The notes under the pieces were generated by a model. The model ran no database searches and was not told the origin of the DNA. It saw only the letters and a list, made by a program, of their open reading frames with translations. From a virus: DNA of 45,831 bases. The stretch's first letter is position 1. Each line of letters begins with the position of its first letter. Below, one piece after another: positions 1-9,860 of this stretch. The position numbers were made by a program, and so were the translations under genes. The stretch covers positions 1 through 45,831 of IMG/VR virus record IMGVR_UViG_3300023175_000071; one strand, 5' to 3'.

Positions 1-2
1 CA

Positions 3-152
3 CTTATGTTTTTGATAGGAACAACAGTTGACTACACACGCAGTTTAGTAGGTTCAACTTTTGAAATAAGAAATCCTAATGCCCAATCAGCTTGTGGTTG
101 TGGTGTTAGCGTAAATTTTGATATGGACAATCTTGCAAGTCCAGCAATATAA
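3..152 (+). CDS. A-type Fe-S cluster carrier (IscA/ErpA/HesB-like), C-terminal part
   Basis: The first 150 bases are open in the frame that stops with TAA at 150-152; the gene enters from the left, so only about 49 residues are visible. They read like the C-terminal half of the HesB/IscA family: a strand ending in [11 protein letters not shown] is followed by SACGCGVS, which carries the paired C-x-C cysteines that this family uses to hold an Fe-S cluster. A-type carriers pass Fe-S clusters to apoproteins in the cytoplasm. HesB-like genes are known in marine T4-like phages. The bacterial ferredoxin at 26316-26663 is a possible client. The N-terminal cysteine of the family cannot be checked here. 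Confidence 0.75.
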   Translation, partial: LMFLIGTTVDYTRSLVGSTFEIRNPNAQSACGCGVSVNFDMDNLASPAI

Positions 153-166
153 CGGAGCATTAGCAA

Positions 167-3100
167 ATGGCAAAGCAACAAATTGACATTGGTGTAGAAG
201 GTAACGACGGCACAGGCGATAGTATTCGCGAATCGTTTCGTAAAGTTAACGAAAACTTTTCAGAACTTTATGCAGTTTTTGGTATAGGTGGACAAATATC
301 ATTTACTGATCTAAGCGATACACCAAATAGTTATGAAGGTAACGAAAACAAAATACCTGTAGTTCGTTCAGATGGCAGCGGATTAAACTTGTTAGAATTT
401 GCATCTGATAGTGCTCTTAATGATTCTAATGCAGATACTATAGGTTTTGATTTTACTGTCGACGGAAAGGTTATTCTTAAACAACTTGTTTCTAAAGTAT
501 CAAACGACCCTGCTCCAACACTTAGTGGTCCATTAGATGCTGCAACTCAACCTATTGCCAATGTTACAGTAAGTCAGGATGCAATAAACTATTTTAATGA
601 TGTGCACGGCACAGACTTAGAAATCGGTTCACTTGTTATTAATAAATCATATGCTGACAGAAACTATCAGCAAAAAGATGTTGCAGGCGGCGGATTAAGA
701 CTAGGTGATGAACCTCTAAATACAGACGAATATACAATTACAGCAAGCTCTTTTGTATCAGGTTACTTTAGAGTCCAGGAAGGACATGGACTGACTACAG
801 CATTTAATGGAGCTCCATTTGTTTATAATACTACAGGCGACGACCCAATCAACCTTGTTTCGGGCACAACCTATTACATAGGTATTGCATCAAATACAGA
901 TATAGGATTGTATGCTTCAGAACAAGACGCAGTCAATCTAAACGCACGTATTTTACCTAGTGGCGGCACAGGTGTAAGCACTCTTACTGATGCTGCATAT
1001 GATGACGATCTAGAAGGCAATTGGCTCGACAACGTTGCTTTACCTCGCAAGAGTATTGTAAGACGTCAAGGCGACACAATGACAGGCGCCTTAAACTTAT
1101 TTGATCATCCAGGAGAGCTTGCTGGAACAGGTTTGCCATTTGGCCCTGACGATTTACAAGCTGCAACAAAATTATATGTAGATAGTAATGCTGCAACCAG
1201 TAAGGTAAACATATTTGTGTCAGAAGCATCTGGTGATGATAGACAAACTTATACACCAGTTGGAAAAGAAGGTAGAAATCCTGCTTATGCCTATAAGTCA
1301 ATAAATGCTGCTGCTCGCAAAGCAGAAGAAATTATGATTGCTGCGCCAAAAGAACCTGGTCCGTATATGCAAACTATGACTTACAATAACGGAGAAGGAT
1401 ATGGCACAGTTATTACTTCGGGTATTACAAGTCCAATTGCAGGACGAAATGATGCTAGATCTTTAATTGTTGCTAACAAAGAATTTGTTGCTAAAGAAGT
1501 TATAGGATATATCAATTATACATATCCGCAGTTTGCAGATCAGTACAATCAAGAAACATGCCAAAGAGATGTAGGTTTAATCTTAGACTCTGTATCACTA
1601 GATGCAATGTTAGGAAATAACGCAAACTATCTATCACGCTATGCAGGTTTAAGATACTATTCTAATGTAAGTGCACAAAAGGCAATAGGTTCGCAAAAAG
1701 CATACACAGTTGCAGGCATAGAATATGCAAAGGTGCTTGTAAGAGATTACATTCTAACCAATACTGCTGTACCTACAACTTATCAAGATAGAGTTTTACA
1801 AACTATTGATCTAACAAAAACTCCTGACGCACAGGCAGATAATGCAATAGAAGCAAAATTTGATATTGTTTTACAGGTTATCGATGATGGTCCACTAGAT
1901 GCTCCAACAATTGTTGACGGACAAACAACATACAAAATTAATGTAGGTAACGGTAATTTCGGATTCATTGATCAAGCCAATCCCGAAAATACAGATATTA
2001 TTCCTGGTAAGGTAGTTAGAGGTAAAAGTTCTGGTGCTATAGGACGTATTATAGATTACAAACACGAGTCGGGTGCTAGACCTGTTTCAGTAATAGAAAC
2101 AGACGAGATAGAAGTCCAGTTGTTAGAACCAATTGAATTTGAGAACGGTGAAGAATTAGAATACGGTAATATTGTAAACCAAACACAAATATCAATACGC
2201 ATTGAATCGGGCATATATGAAGAAGATTTGCCTATTCGTGTGCCGCCAAATGTTTCAATTAAAGGTGACGAGTTTAGACGAGTTATTGTACGTCCAAAAA
2301 ATAGAGTTTCTCAATCACGTTGGGCAAATTTATTCTTCTATAGAGATGCTGAATTTGATGGCTTAATTTTAGGTAAAACCGGAATTGAAACAATTGATTT
2401 TGATGCAAGCACTGACGCTTTACGAGTGCCTGGTACTTATACTATCACCGATGTAGATTATTTCACAAATAAAAGTGGTAGTGATGCTGTTTTTGAAATC
2501 ACAGTAGGTGCAGGCGGCAGCGTAACAGATATTACAGTAATCAATCCAGGTAAGGATTTCCAGGCAAACGAAATAATAAGTGTACAAGACAATGCCCTAG
2601 GCGAAGGCGGCGCTGCACAATATAATTTTACTGTACTCACAGTTCCAAATGGTGTGCAGTATATCAATCCTTTGTCGGGGGAAGTGGACGGCTACTTCGG
2701 AAATCATTACTTGCTAAAACCTGATCAATTAAAAAACATAGGTGCTGGATATGAGAATGTAGGAACTTGGAATACTGCTGCACTTAGTTTAATAGACAAT
2801 AAAGAATTTATACAAGAGCAAGTTGTTAACTACGTAGAAACAACGTATTCTGCTCTTATTGGATCTGCTGGATATTCGAGAGCCAAGTGTTTTAGAGATG
2901 CAGGATTAATTGTCGATGCACTAGTAAATGATTTACGCAACGGCGGAAATGAATTTGCTTTAGAAGCACAAGGACAATACTATGCAGGTGCAGTAGAATC
3001 CGGTACAGAAACAGAAACTGTCGCGGGCATAAGACATATTTACACACTTGCTGCTGACATTATTAGAGGTATATCGCCTGCACCATTATATGGACCAAGC

Positions 3101-6100
3101 GGTGCTGCACCAGATCCTGGAGTCAATCTTGATTACGAGTTTGACAATTTCAACGGCGACGGAGATCCTACCGGTTGGGAAAGCGGAAAGATTTATCGCT
3201 TGGGCAATATTATTAAAGAAAATATACAAAGTGAGGATCGCTACTATACACCAACAATAGAACATGTGTCAGGTACAACATTTGATGCATCAGAAATTAA
3301 TTTATATTGGAGACAGATAGACGGTCCATCAACTGTTGTCAACAATCTAATAGAAACAGTCGTGTTTGCATTTAACTCGGAATATAATCCTCCATTGCGT
3401 AATGACGAAATGGATGTGTTCTTAATGAACGATGCAACTATACTACGTAACATTACAGGACAAGGACACGGCGGTTTCCAAATGGTGCTTGATCCAGAAG
3501 GACAAGTTCTAACTAAATCTCCATATTGTCAGACTGGTACAGGTTTTGCAAAATCAGATAACAAGCAAGTGTTTAGAGGAGGTTTATTAGTTGACGCCTT
3601 CGTAGGTAACTCTGCAATACAAGTCACAGAGCGTGTCGACGGTAATGCATTTAGATTAAGTGTACAAAGTTTAGGAAGCCAAACAGAGCCCCAAGGATTA
3701 TTTGTACGTAGACCCGAAACACCTAGTGTGTTTTACATAGATGGAAGACGTTTCCAAGTTAATGCTGTTACACGATATGACAAAGAATTTGGTACTGCTG
3801 AAATAATATTGTCACCTGACAGTAACGATGGTGCAGGATTTACAGGGCTTACTAGCGAACTAGCAAGCGGAGTAGATTTAGATGATTTATCTAGTCCAAT
3901 TGGAATAACCCTTCAAACAGCTGGTAATAGATCAATGCTAGGCAACGACTTTACACAAATCAACGACAAAGGTTATGGACTTGTTTGTGTCAACGGTGCA
4001 TTATCAGAAATGGTATCTATGTTTACATACTATTGCTGGAGTAGTTACTATTCAAAGAATGGTTCAGAAATTAGATCGCTAACAGGATCATCGTGCTATG
4101 GTGAATATGGACTTGTTGCAGAAGGCTCTGATCCTAACGAAATACCTGACGCAATTCAACTTGCGCAAGACATGGTAGAGCCTGCCAAAACTTTTGATGC
4201 TGACGTTATTCTAGAACTTACAAATCCTGTAATATTACAAGCAGGCGACGAAATAACACAAAACATCACAGGGGCAACAGGTGTTGTAGCTGTGAACACA
4301 AGTCAATTAGATGATAGTGTTGTTTCACCATCGGGCGATAGGACCATTTATTTGAAAAATACTAATGGTGCATTTGATACAACAAATGAATTACAAATAA
4401 CAGGACCTATAACAGGAGATTCTACTGTAACTGCATTAGGTGCAGGAAGTGTACCAGTTAGGGTTGACAACACAGGATATGGTAATAATAGATTATCTTT
4501 GTTCTTGTATGCATATGACTTCAAGGTAAATCCTTCAAATAGATCAGAGTTTGATATATGGCAACCTTCTGTTCCTGCATTTGCAAGGTACGAAGTTGCA
4601 AACGTTGCTCCTACAGGTGTTACGTTTGCATCACATAAAAATATTGGTACAGAAATTCCATTCGCATCTGAGAACACAAACAATCCACTTGCATCAGGTA
4701 TAATTTTTAATATCAATAGAACTATAAGATATGGTTATCAACTAGAAATAGTGAATGGCGGCGCAAATTATGAAGTAGGAGATAATTTTACAGTTAGTGG
4801 TGTAGAACTAGCAGGCGGAACTACAGACAATGATGCTTACATTACTGTTACAGAAGTTGACGGGGGCGTAGTAACTGCTGTAAATATTACTGGTTCACCA
4901 TTTGTAGATTCTAACACTCCTATGTTTGATGGTAGAGTTTTAAAACTTAACTTTTCAACAAGCGACAGCCAGTTTAGTACAAGTGGACTACTTGAAGATG
5001 TAGGCTTTGGTGAAAGAATTAACTATAGAAGAAACCAAACCCATATTATATCAGATTTTGCTAGACCAGATGTGCTTACTATTAGACCATCAACTGCTGT
5101 TATATTTGACGAAAATCCAGATTTTGTTTATAGATCAATTAGCTTCTTAACTTCGGACAGTCTAGGTAATGAACTAGAAAATGACGAGCTACAATCAGGA
5201 TTTGATTCAACTTATGATTACATTAGATTAATTATCAATACTGCAAAAGCACAAGAAGTACCTCTAGCAGGGACAGGAACTACAAAAGGCGGAACTATAG
5301 GCGACACAGTAATTGCTGTGCAGTCAACAGTTGACAGCAACGAAGTATTCCGTTTAAATAATAACGCAAGAACTCCAGAATCAAACAGACCTGTGGGCTG
5401 GACAGCAGATACACTAACTGAAGCACCTATAGTTGTATGGGAAGGTAAAAAGTTTTATGTATTCAACTATAGAGGTGTAGACGAAACTGACACAATAGTT
5501 CCGGTTGCAGAAGATAACGAATACGGTATAGTTGATATTGTTGCTATAGACAGTGTTAACTTAGAAGACTTTGTTCAACCAGGTCCTACACTCGCAGATG
5601 GTTTAGGGACACCTGTAGTTTTAGGATCAGAACTTGTTACGTTAAGATGTGGCCTACAAGCAGGAGCAACAGGCACTGTAACTGTAAACATATCAACATG
5701 TCGTGCTACATCACATGACTTCTTAGATGTTGGTTCAGGCGGATTTAACGAATCAAACTATCCAACTGTCATTTTTGGTGAGCCTTCGGAAAAAGATCAG
5801 GCTAAAGAAGTTGACGAACGTGGTAAGGGGCGTGTGTTCTATGTTTCAACAGACCAAAACGGTATCTTTAGAGTTGGTAGATTCTTTAGCGTTGACCAAG
5901 GTACTGGTACAGTTACATTTAGTGCATCACTAGCACTTTCAGATGTTGACGGTCTAGGATTTAAGCGTGGTGTTGTTGTCACTGAATTCTCAACTGATAC
6001 TGCAATGACAGATAACGCAGCTGACACAGTTCCAACTGAACTTGCTGTGCGTGGTTATGTAAACAGACGACTAGGTTACGATGTAAACGGTACACCAGTT

Positions 6101-8110
6101 GCTAACAAATTAGGTCCAGGTGTACTTGCTCCTAACGGTGCTGTTCCTATGACAGATGATTTAAACGCAGCAGGCAATACTATTACAAACATAAAAGAGC
6201 CTGATAGTTCATCAGATGCTGCAACTAAAAATTATGTTGACGAAGGCAGAGGTGTTCAGGACGAAATTAAAGACTTGCGTAGTTTGCAGTATCAAAGTTT
6301 TGATCAAGATCAATTGCTTGTTTCAACAGAATACAAAAAAATATTTGTATTAGGATCTTCTGTTGTATCAGGACCTTTTAGTAGAGGAGACAACTTTACT
6401 GGAACAATTACTGGTGCTACAGGACAAATTGTAGACGTCCAAGATGTAACTGGATATGAAGGCGATCTTGTAGAAATAACCTATACACCATTAACTGGTG
6501 AAATAAGTGATGGCAAACCTGTAGGTATATCAGCTGATCCAGATGTGTTAGTTGTTGCAGGCGGAGCAGAAGGTCTTGTTGTTGACGGACCAGTTGATGA
6601 ATGGGTAAATGGTGTGTTAAGTGCATCATCAGATATTGAAATACTTACCAACAAAGAAGTTACTGAAGTTGGCGGAGTTGTAACTGATCGCTTTACTACT
6701 ATAAACTTACAACTCAAGCCAAATGCAATTGTTAACGACGATGTATTCGGCGCAGCTAATATATCACAAACTAAACTTAATTTGAATGCAGCAACAACGA
6801 GAGCAGATGCTACTGGCATTACACAAAATGATCTTGGAGTAGCAGCATTTGATGACGCATTATTTACTACTACTAATGGCTTTGTAACTATTGCCAACGG
6901 CCAAATGCCTTTACAGAAAATTCAAAGAATTAATGACGGGACTGTGCTAGGTAACTATGCAGGTGATAGTTCAGATAATGATATAGATCAAATTCCGTTT
7001 AGCACAGTAATTTCAGAAGGCGGTGGCTTAGCTGATGAAGACTTTATAGTAGAGGTTCTCGATTCAGAAGATCCTGGTGAAGCTCTTATCAAAACAGGTG
7101 AAAGTACATACGGTATATCCAATGTAACTATTTCAGGAGAAGTTAATTCAATTGTTAAAACAGACGCTAACGGTAGTGTTCAGGCTAACTCACTTATACT
7201 AGGCGGTGACAGCACTTATGAAGTTTTATCACTAGACGGGACTACAGTTGTACTCAAAACTCCATCACAAGGTGAAATACTCCGTGCAGCAGGTGGTAGT
7301 GCTGGTACTGGCGGAAATCCAAGTGATCCAGGATATGTAGCACCTACATATCCAGATATCAGCATAGCAGGTAGTGTGAATATAAGCGGCACTGGCGTTA
7401 CTGAAAGTACACTACAAGGACTTTCAAACTTCAATGGCGAAAAAGTATTAGCAGTTGATTGGATTTACAGTTCATTCATAGAAGCACCTGGTGAAAAAGG
7501 TCCTGCATCAACAGGACTTGCTATTGGTGCAAATACTGGTGTAACTGTTGGAGGTCAAGTTGGTATTGTTGTTGCAGACTCTGCAACTAGCAGTTCCGTA
7601 CTACCTATTATAGTTGATAGCGCAAGAATTGTACCTGACACTGACAACACTTATGATATTGGTAGTGCAACATACAAGTATAAAGATGTTTATGCTACAC
7701 TATTTAGAGGTACAGCAACAGAAGCTTACTATGCTGACTTGGCAGAAAACTATGTTGCCGATGCAGATTATGAACCTGGTACAGTGCTTGTGTTTGGCGG
7801 AGAAAATGAAGTTACACAAAGCACAGACAAGTTAAGCAATAAGGTTGCTGGTGTTGTTTCTACAAATCCTGCATACCTAATGAACAGCCATCTAGAAGCA
7901 GAAAATGTTACAGCAGTAGCACTTACTGGTCGTGTTCCATGTAAGGTTATAGGCAAAGTTGAAAAAGGAGACATGCTTGTAACAAGTGCTATACCAGGAT
8001 ATGCTATTGCATCATCTTTACCACAAATTGGTACAGTAATAGGGAAAGCATTAGAAAACAAAGACGATTTAGATAAAGGTGTAATTGAAATTGTTGTAGG
8101 GAGACTATAA
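167..8110 (+). CDS. Giant tail-fibre / adhesion protein (2647 aa)
   Basis: Probable long tail fibre or host-adhesion protein. ATG has GGAG at 154-157. The N-terminus (residues 1-40, with GNDGTGDSIRESF and KVNENF) is a module shared with the proteins at 8243 and 15883, and probably anchors fibres to the virion. A stretch near residue 680 (ESGIYEEDLPIRVPPNVSIKG is its core) looks like pectin-lyase-type beta-helix. Two related helical segments begin near residues 437 and 878, each opening with NKEF and closing with AGI; they look like an internal duplication. The last 160 residues (from DTDNTYDIG near 2490, through YADLAE and YEPGTVLVFGG) form a compact C-terminal domain that I recall from marine phage fibres. 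No enzymatic triad is visible. Receptor and exact assembly position are unknown. Confidence 0.85.
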   Translation: MAKQQIDIGVEGNDGTGDSIRESFRKVNENFSELYAVFGIGGQISFTDLSDTPNSYEGNENKIPVVRSDGSGLNLLEFASDSALNDSNADTIGFDFTVDGKVILKQLVSKVSNDPAPTLSGPLDAATQPIANVTVSQDAINYFNDVHGTDLEIGSLVINKSYADRNYQQKDVAGGGLRLGDEPLNTDEYTITASSFVSGYFRVQEGHGLTTAFNGAPFVYNTTGDDPINLVSGTTYYIGIASNTDIGLYASEQDAVNLNARILPSGGTGVSTLTDAAYDDDLEGNWLDNVALPRKSIVRRQGDTMTGALNLFDHPGELAGTGLPFGPDDLQAATKLYVDSNAATSKVNIFVSEASGDDRQTYTPVGKEGRNPAYAYKSINAAARKAEEIMIAAPKEPGPYMQTMTYNNGEGYGTVITSGITSPIAGRNDARSLIVANKEFVAKEVIGYINYTYPQFADQYNQETCQRDVGLILDSVSLDAMLGNNANYLSRYAGLRYYSNVSAQKAIGSQKAYTVAGIEYAKVLVRDYILTNTAVPTTYQDRVLQTIDLTKTPDAQADNAIEAKFDIVLQVIDDGPLDAPTIVDGQTTYKINVGNGNFGFIDQANPENTDIIPGKVVRGKSSGAIGRIIDYKHESGARPVSVIETDEIEVQLLEPIEFENGEELEYGNIVNQTQISIRIESGIYEEDLPIRVPPNVSIKGDEFRRVIVRPKNRVSQSRWANLFFYRDAEFDGLILGKTGIETIDFDASTDALRVPGTYTITDVDYFTNKSGSDAVFEITVGAGGSVTDITVINPGKDFQANEIISVQDNALGEGGAAQYNFTVLTVPNGVQYINPLSGEVDGYFGNHYLLKPDQLKNIGAGYENVGTWNTAALSLIDNKEFIQEQVVNYVETTYSALIGSAGYSRAKCFRDAGLIVDALVNDLRNGGNEFALEAQGQYYAGAVESGTETETVAGIRHIYTLAADIIRGISPAPLYGPSGAAPDPGVNLDYEFDNFNGDGDPTGWESGKIYRLGNIIKENIQSEDRYYTPTIEHVSGTTFDASEINLYWRQIDGPSTVVNNLIETVVFAFNSEYNPPLRNDEMDVFLMNDATILRNITGQGHGGFQMVLDPEGQVLTKSPYCQTGTGFAKSDNKQVFRGGLLVDAFVGNSAIQVTERVDGNAFRLSVQSLGSQTEPQGLFVRRPETPSVFYIDGRRFQVNAVTRYDKEFGTAEIILSPDSNDGAGFTGLTSELASGVDLDDLSSPIGITLQTAGNRSMLGNDFTQINDKGYGLVCVNGALSEMVSMFTYYCWSSYYSKNGSEIRSLTGSSCYGEYGLVAEGSDPNEIPDAIQLAQDMVEPAKTFDADVILELTNPVILQAGDEITQNITGATGVVAVNTSQLDDSVVSPSGDRTIYLKNTNGAFDTTNELQITGPITGDSTVTALGAGSVPVRVDNTGYGNNRLSLFLYAYDFKVNPSNRSEFDIWQPSVPAFARYEVANVAPTGVTFASHKNIGTEIPFASENTNNPLASGIIFNINRTIRYGYQLEIVNGGANYEVGDNFTVSGVELAGGTTDNDAYITVTEVDGGVVTAVNITGSPFVDSNTPMFDGRVLKLNFSTSDSQFSTSGLLEDVGFGERINYRRNQTHIISDFARPDVLTIRPSTAVIFDENPDFVYRSISFLTSDSLGNELENDELQSGFDSTYDYIRLIINTAKAQEVPLAGTGTTKGGTIGDTVIAVQSTVDSNEVFRLNNNARTPESNRPVGWTADTLTEAPIVVWEGKKFYVFNYRGVDETDTIVPVAEDNEYGIVDIVAIDSVNLEDFVQPGPTLADGLGTPVVLGSELVTLRCGLQAGATGTVTVNISTCRATSHDFLDVGSGGFNESNYPTVIFGEPSEKDQAKEVDERGKGRVFYVSTDQNGIFRVGRFFSVDQGTGTVTFSASLALSDVDGLGFKRGVVVTEFSTDTAMTDNAADTVPTELAVRGYVNRRLGYDVNGTPVANKLGPGVLAPNGAVPMTDDLNAAGNTITNIKEPDSSSDAATKNYVDEGRGVQDEIKDLRSLQYQSFDQDQLLVSTEYKKIFVLGSSVVSGPFSRGDNFTGTITGATGQIVDVQDVTGYEGDLVEITYTPLTGEISDGKPVGISADPDVLVVAGGAEGLVVDGPVDEWVNGVLSASSDIEILTNKEVTEVGGVVTDRFTTINLQLKPNAIVNDDVFGAANISQTKLNLNAATTRADATGITQNDLGVAAFDDALFTTTNGFVTIANGQMPLQKIQRINDGTVLGNYAGDSSDNDIDQIPFSTVISEGGGLADEDFIVEVLDSEDPGEALIKTGESTYGISNVTISGEVNSIVKTDANGSVQANSLILGGDSTYEVLSLDGTTVVLKTPSQGEILRAAGGSAGTGGNPSDPGYVAPTYPDISIAGSVNISGTGVTESTLQGLSNFNGEKVLAVDWIYSSFIEAPGEKGPASTGLAIGANTGVTVGGQVGIVVADSATSSSVLPIIVDSARIVPDTDNTYDIGSATYKYKDVYATLFRGTATEAYYADLAENYVADADYEPGTVLVFGGENEVTQSTDKLSNKVAGVVSTNPAYLMNSHLEAENVTAVALTGRVPCKVIGKVEKGDMLVTSAIPGYAIASSLPQIGTVIGKALENKDDLDKGVIEIVVGRL

Positions 8111-8262
8111 TGCATCAAAAAGATATAAAAAACTTAGTGTCAAAAGGTGCGAAAGTTTCCTTAGACACTAAGAATCCACAGACTAGACAAGTAGTAGCTA
8201 CTGCGGGCAAATTAAGAATACAAGTAGCAAAAGGAGATCCAAATGGCACTAAAAACAATTGA
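8110..8262 (+). CDS. Small basic protein between fibre genes (50 aa)
   Basis: The ATG at 8110 overlaps the TAA of the giant fibre gene (TAATG), and the frame stays open for 50 codons to TGA at 8260-8262, overlapping the next fibre gene by 20 bases. The product begins MHQKDIKNLVSKGAKVSLD and is rich in Lys, Val and Gln. I do not recognise it. The start/stop overlap on the upstream side and the dense packing favour a real, translationally coupled gene. The overlap with the strong ribosome site of the 8243 gene (AAAGGAG) means the C-terminal part is constrained by two uses. It could be a fibre accessory protein, but nothing in the sequence shows that. Confidence 0.55.
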   Translation: MHQKDIKNLVSKGAKVSLDTKNPQTRQVVATAGKLRIQVAKGDPNGTKNN

Positions 8263-9820
8263 TTTAGGTACAAGCCCAAATAAAGGCGACGGAGATCCTT
8301 TACGCACTGCTTTTACTAAAATTAATGACAATTTTACTGAAGTATATGCTTTACTCGGCGCAGACGAAGTTGATACAGATGACGTTATTGCTCCAATGCT
8401 TGTACACAACAATCATACTAACGTTACAGTTACAAGAGACGATGACGCAGACCAAATAATTTTTACAGTTGATCAAGCAGTAACAGATTTGCAAGGTAGC
8501 GTATTTGGTGATGATTCAACATTACTTGTAGATGGTGTAAACGGCGTTATCCCAAGTGCAAATATATCAGGCACAGAAGCAACTAACTGGGACACAGCGT
8601 TTGGTTGGGGTGATCATAGCACAGCAGGTTATGCAGATGGTACTAATGAAGCAAACTGGGACACAGCGTTTGGTTGGGGTGATCATTCAACAGCAGGATA
8701 TGCACCACAAGCAACAACATATACCAAAGTAGAAGTTGACGCAGCAATAGCAGCACAACAGCACTTACCAGTAGGTGATTTACAAGGTAGTGTGTTTGCT
8801 GATGATTCAACATTGTTAGTAGATGGTGTGAATGGCAAAATTACTGGCGAGGTTACAGGCACTATATCTAGCACAAACTGGATGGCAGCAAGTGACAATT
8901 ACTTAACTATTTCAAATGGTGGCTCTACTGGTCCAGGTCCTATACAGATTGTTGCATCAGCAAATTTAGACTTGTCTTCTGGTACTAATAATGATATTAA
9001 TATTACACCACACGGTTCAGGTAGAGTAAAAGTTAGTGATGGTGCATTTGGTATTGTTGAAGCAGCAACCTTTATAGGTCACGCAGATAAAACAATGTAT
9101 CTGTCAAGTAAAACAACAGGTGCAGAAAGCACACACATTGCACTAGACAGCCAAAGCGGCGTAGCAACCACAATGTATGGTGCAGTTGATTTTGTAAGTG
9201 GAGGTTCAGTAGACTTTACAGGTTCAACTGTTACAGGATTACCTGCCGCTGGCGCAACAGAAATTAATGACCTTACAGATGTTGATACAGCAACTATAGC
9301 ACCAAGCAGAAGTATGCAACCTTTGATTTGGGACGACATAGATAGTAACTGGTATCCAGGAAACGGCATAAGCCTTACTACTAATCTTACAATGGAAGAT
9401 AATAGTTTTATTATGCTTCGTAAAAACGCTTACATAAACTTTGAAGGCTCTACTACAGATGGATTTGATACAAGATTAGAAGTTGTTGATCCAACAGCAA
9501 ACAGAACTGTAAGACTACCAGACGCAGATGGCACACTTGCACTAACAGCTGATATTCCAACAGCACTTTCAGATTTTACAAACGATTTAGATTACGCACC
9601 AATTGTAGGCGGAGCAATACAAGCAAACGGTTTACCTAGCGGTACAACATTTACAGACACACTTACATTACCTGTATTAACAGCAGAGCCTAGTAGTCCA
9701 GTAAACGGAATGGTTGCAGTTGCAGATGGTACAAGTTGGGATCCAATGTCAAACGCTGCACAAACTATGGTAGTGTATCTAGCAGGTGCTTGGAGACAAA
9801 TTGCACAAGGTGGCGTATAA
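8243..9820 (+). CDS. Tail-fibre protein with GSV-DDS repeats (525 aa)
   Basis: Probable tail-fibre subunit. ATG follows AAAGGAG at good distance. The N-terminus (IDLGTSPNKGDGDPLRTAF, then KINDNFTEVYALLG) matches the fibre-attachment module of the 167 and 15883 genes. It then carries two copies of a repeat of the form D-L-Q-G-S-V-F-x-D-D-S-T-L-L-V-D-G-V-N-G and two tandem copies of NWDTAFGWGDHSTAGYA. The C-terminal part ends with an NGMVAVADGTSWDP segment and a VVYLAGAWRQIA strand that has a counterpart at the C-terminus of the 862-aa protein encoded next. The two genes therefore look like diverged duplicates or recombining fibre variants. No catalytic motif is seen. Confidence 0.8.
   Translation: MALKTIDLGTSPNKGDGDPLRTAFTKINDNFTEVYALLGADEVDTDDVIAPMLVHNNHTNVTVTRDDDADQIIFTVDQAVTDLQGSVFGDDSTLLVDGVNGVIPSANISGTEATNWDTAFGWGDHSTAGYADGTNEANWDTAFGWGDHSTAGYAPQATTYTKVEVDAAIAAQQHLPVGDLQGSVFADDSTLLVDGVNGKITGEVTGTISSTNWMAASDNYLTISNGGSTGPGPIQIVASANLDLSSGTNNDINITPHGSGRVKVSDGAFGIVEAATFIGHADKTMYLSSKTTGAESTHIALDSQSGVATTMYGAVDFVSGGSVDFTGSTVTGLPAAGATEINDLTDVDTATIAPSRSMQPLIWDDIDSNWYPGNGISLTTNLTMEDNSFIMLRKNAYINFEGSTTDGFDTRLEVVDPTANRTVRLPDADGTLALTADIPTALSDFTNDLDYAPIVGGAIQANGLPSGTTFTDTLTLPVLTAEPSSPVNGMVAVADGTSWDPMSNAAQTMVVYLAGAWRQIAQGGV
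8585..8704 (+). repeat. Tandem 69-bp direct repeat inside the fibre gene
   Basis: Two nearly identical DNA segments starting at 8585 and 8654 encode NWDTAFGWGDHSTAGYA twice, with a period of 69 bases (23 codons). Most of the first 30 bases of each unit match exactly. Related copies encoding NWDTAYSWGDH occur at about 12051 and 12141 in the next fibre gene with a 90-base period. Such repeats could let fibre length vary by slippage or recombination. Confidence 0.75.
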
Positions 9821-9829
9821 GTTGATTAC

Positions 9830-9837
9830 GATAAATA
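9830..9837 (+). promoter_or_regulatory. T4-type late promoter box GATAAATA
   Basis: GATAAATA lies in the 40-base gap between two fibre genes, 23 bases upstream of the ATG at 9861. It matches the T4 late promoter core (TATAAATA) in seven of eight positions. The same box recurs ahead of 16635, 21159 and 29762. Late expression of the downstream fibre gene is the natural reading. Confidence 0.65.
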
Positions 9838-9860
9838 TGTATAACAATAGGATTTAGAGA

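Noticed and set aside
6481-6897. A 138-codon - strand frame inside the giant fibre gene
   Set aside because: The fibre frame is continuous and has phage fibre features; the antisense product has none.
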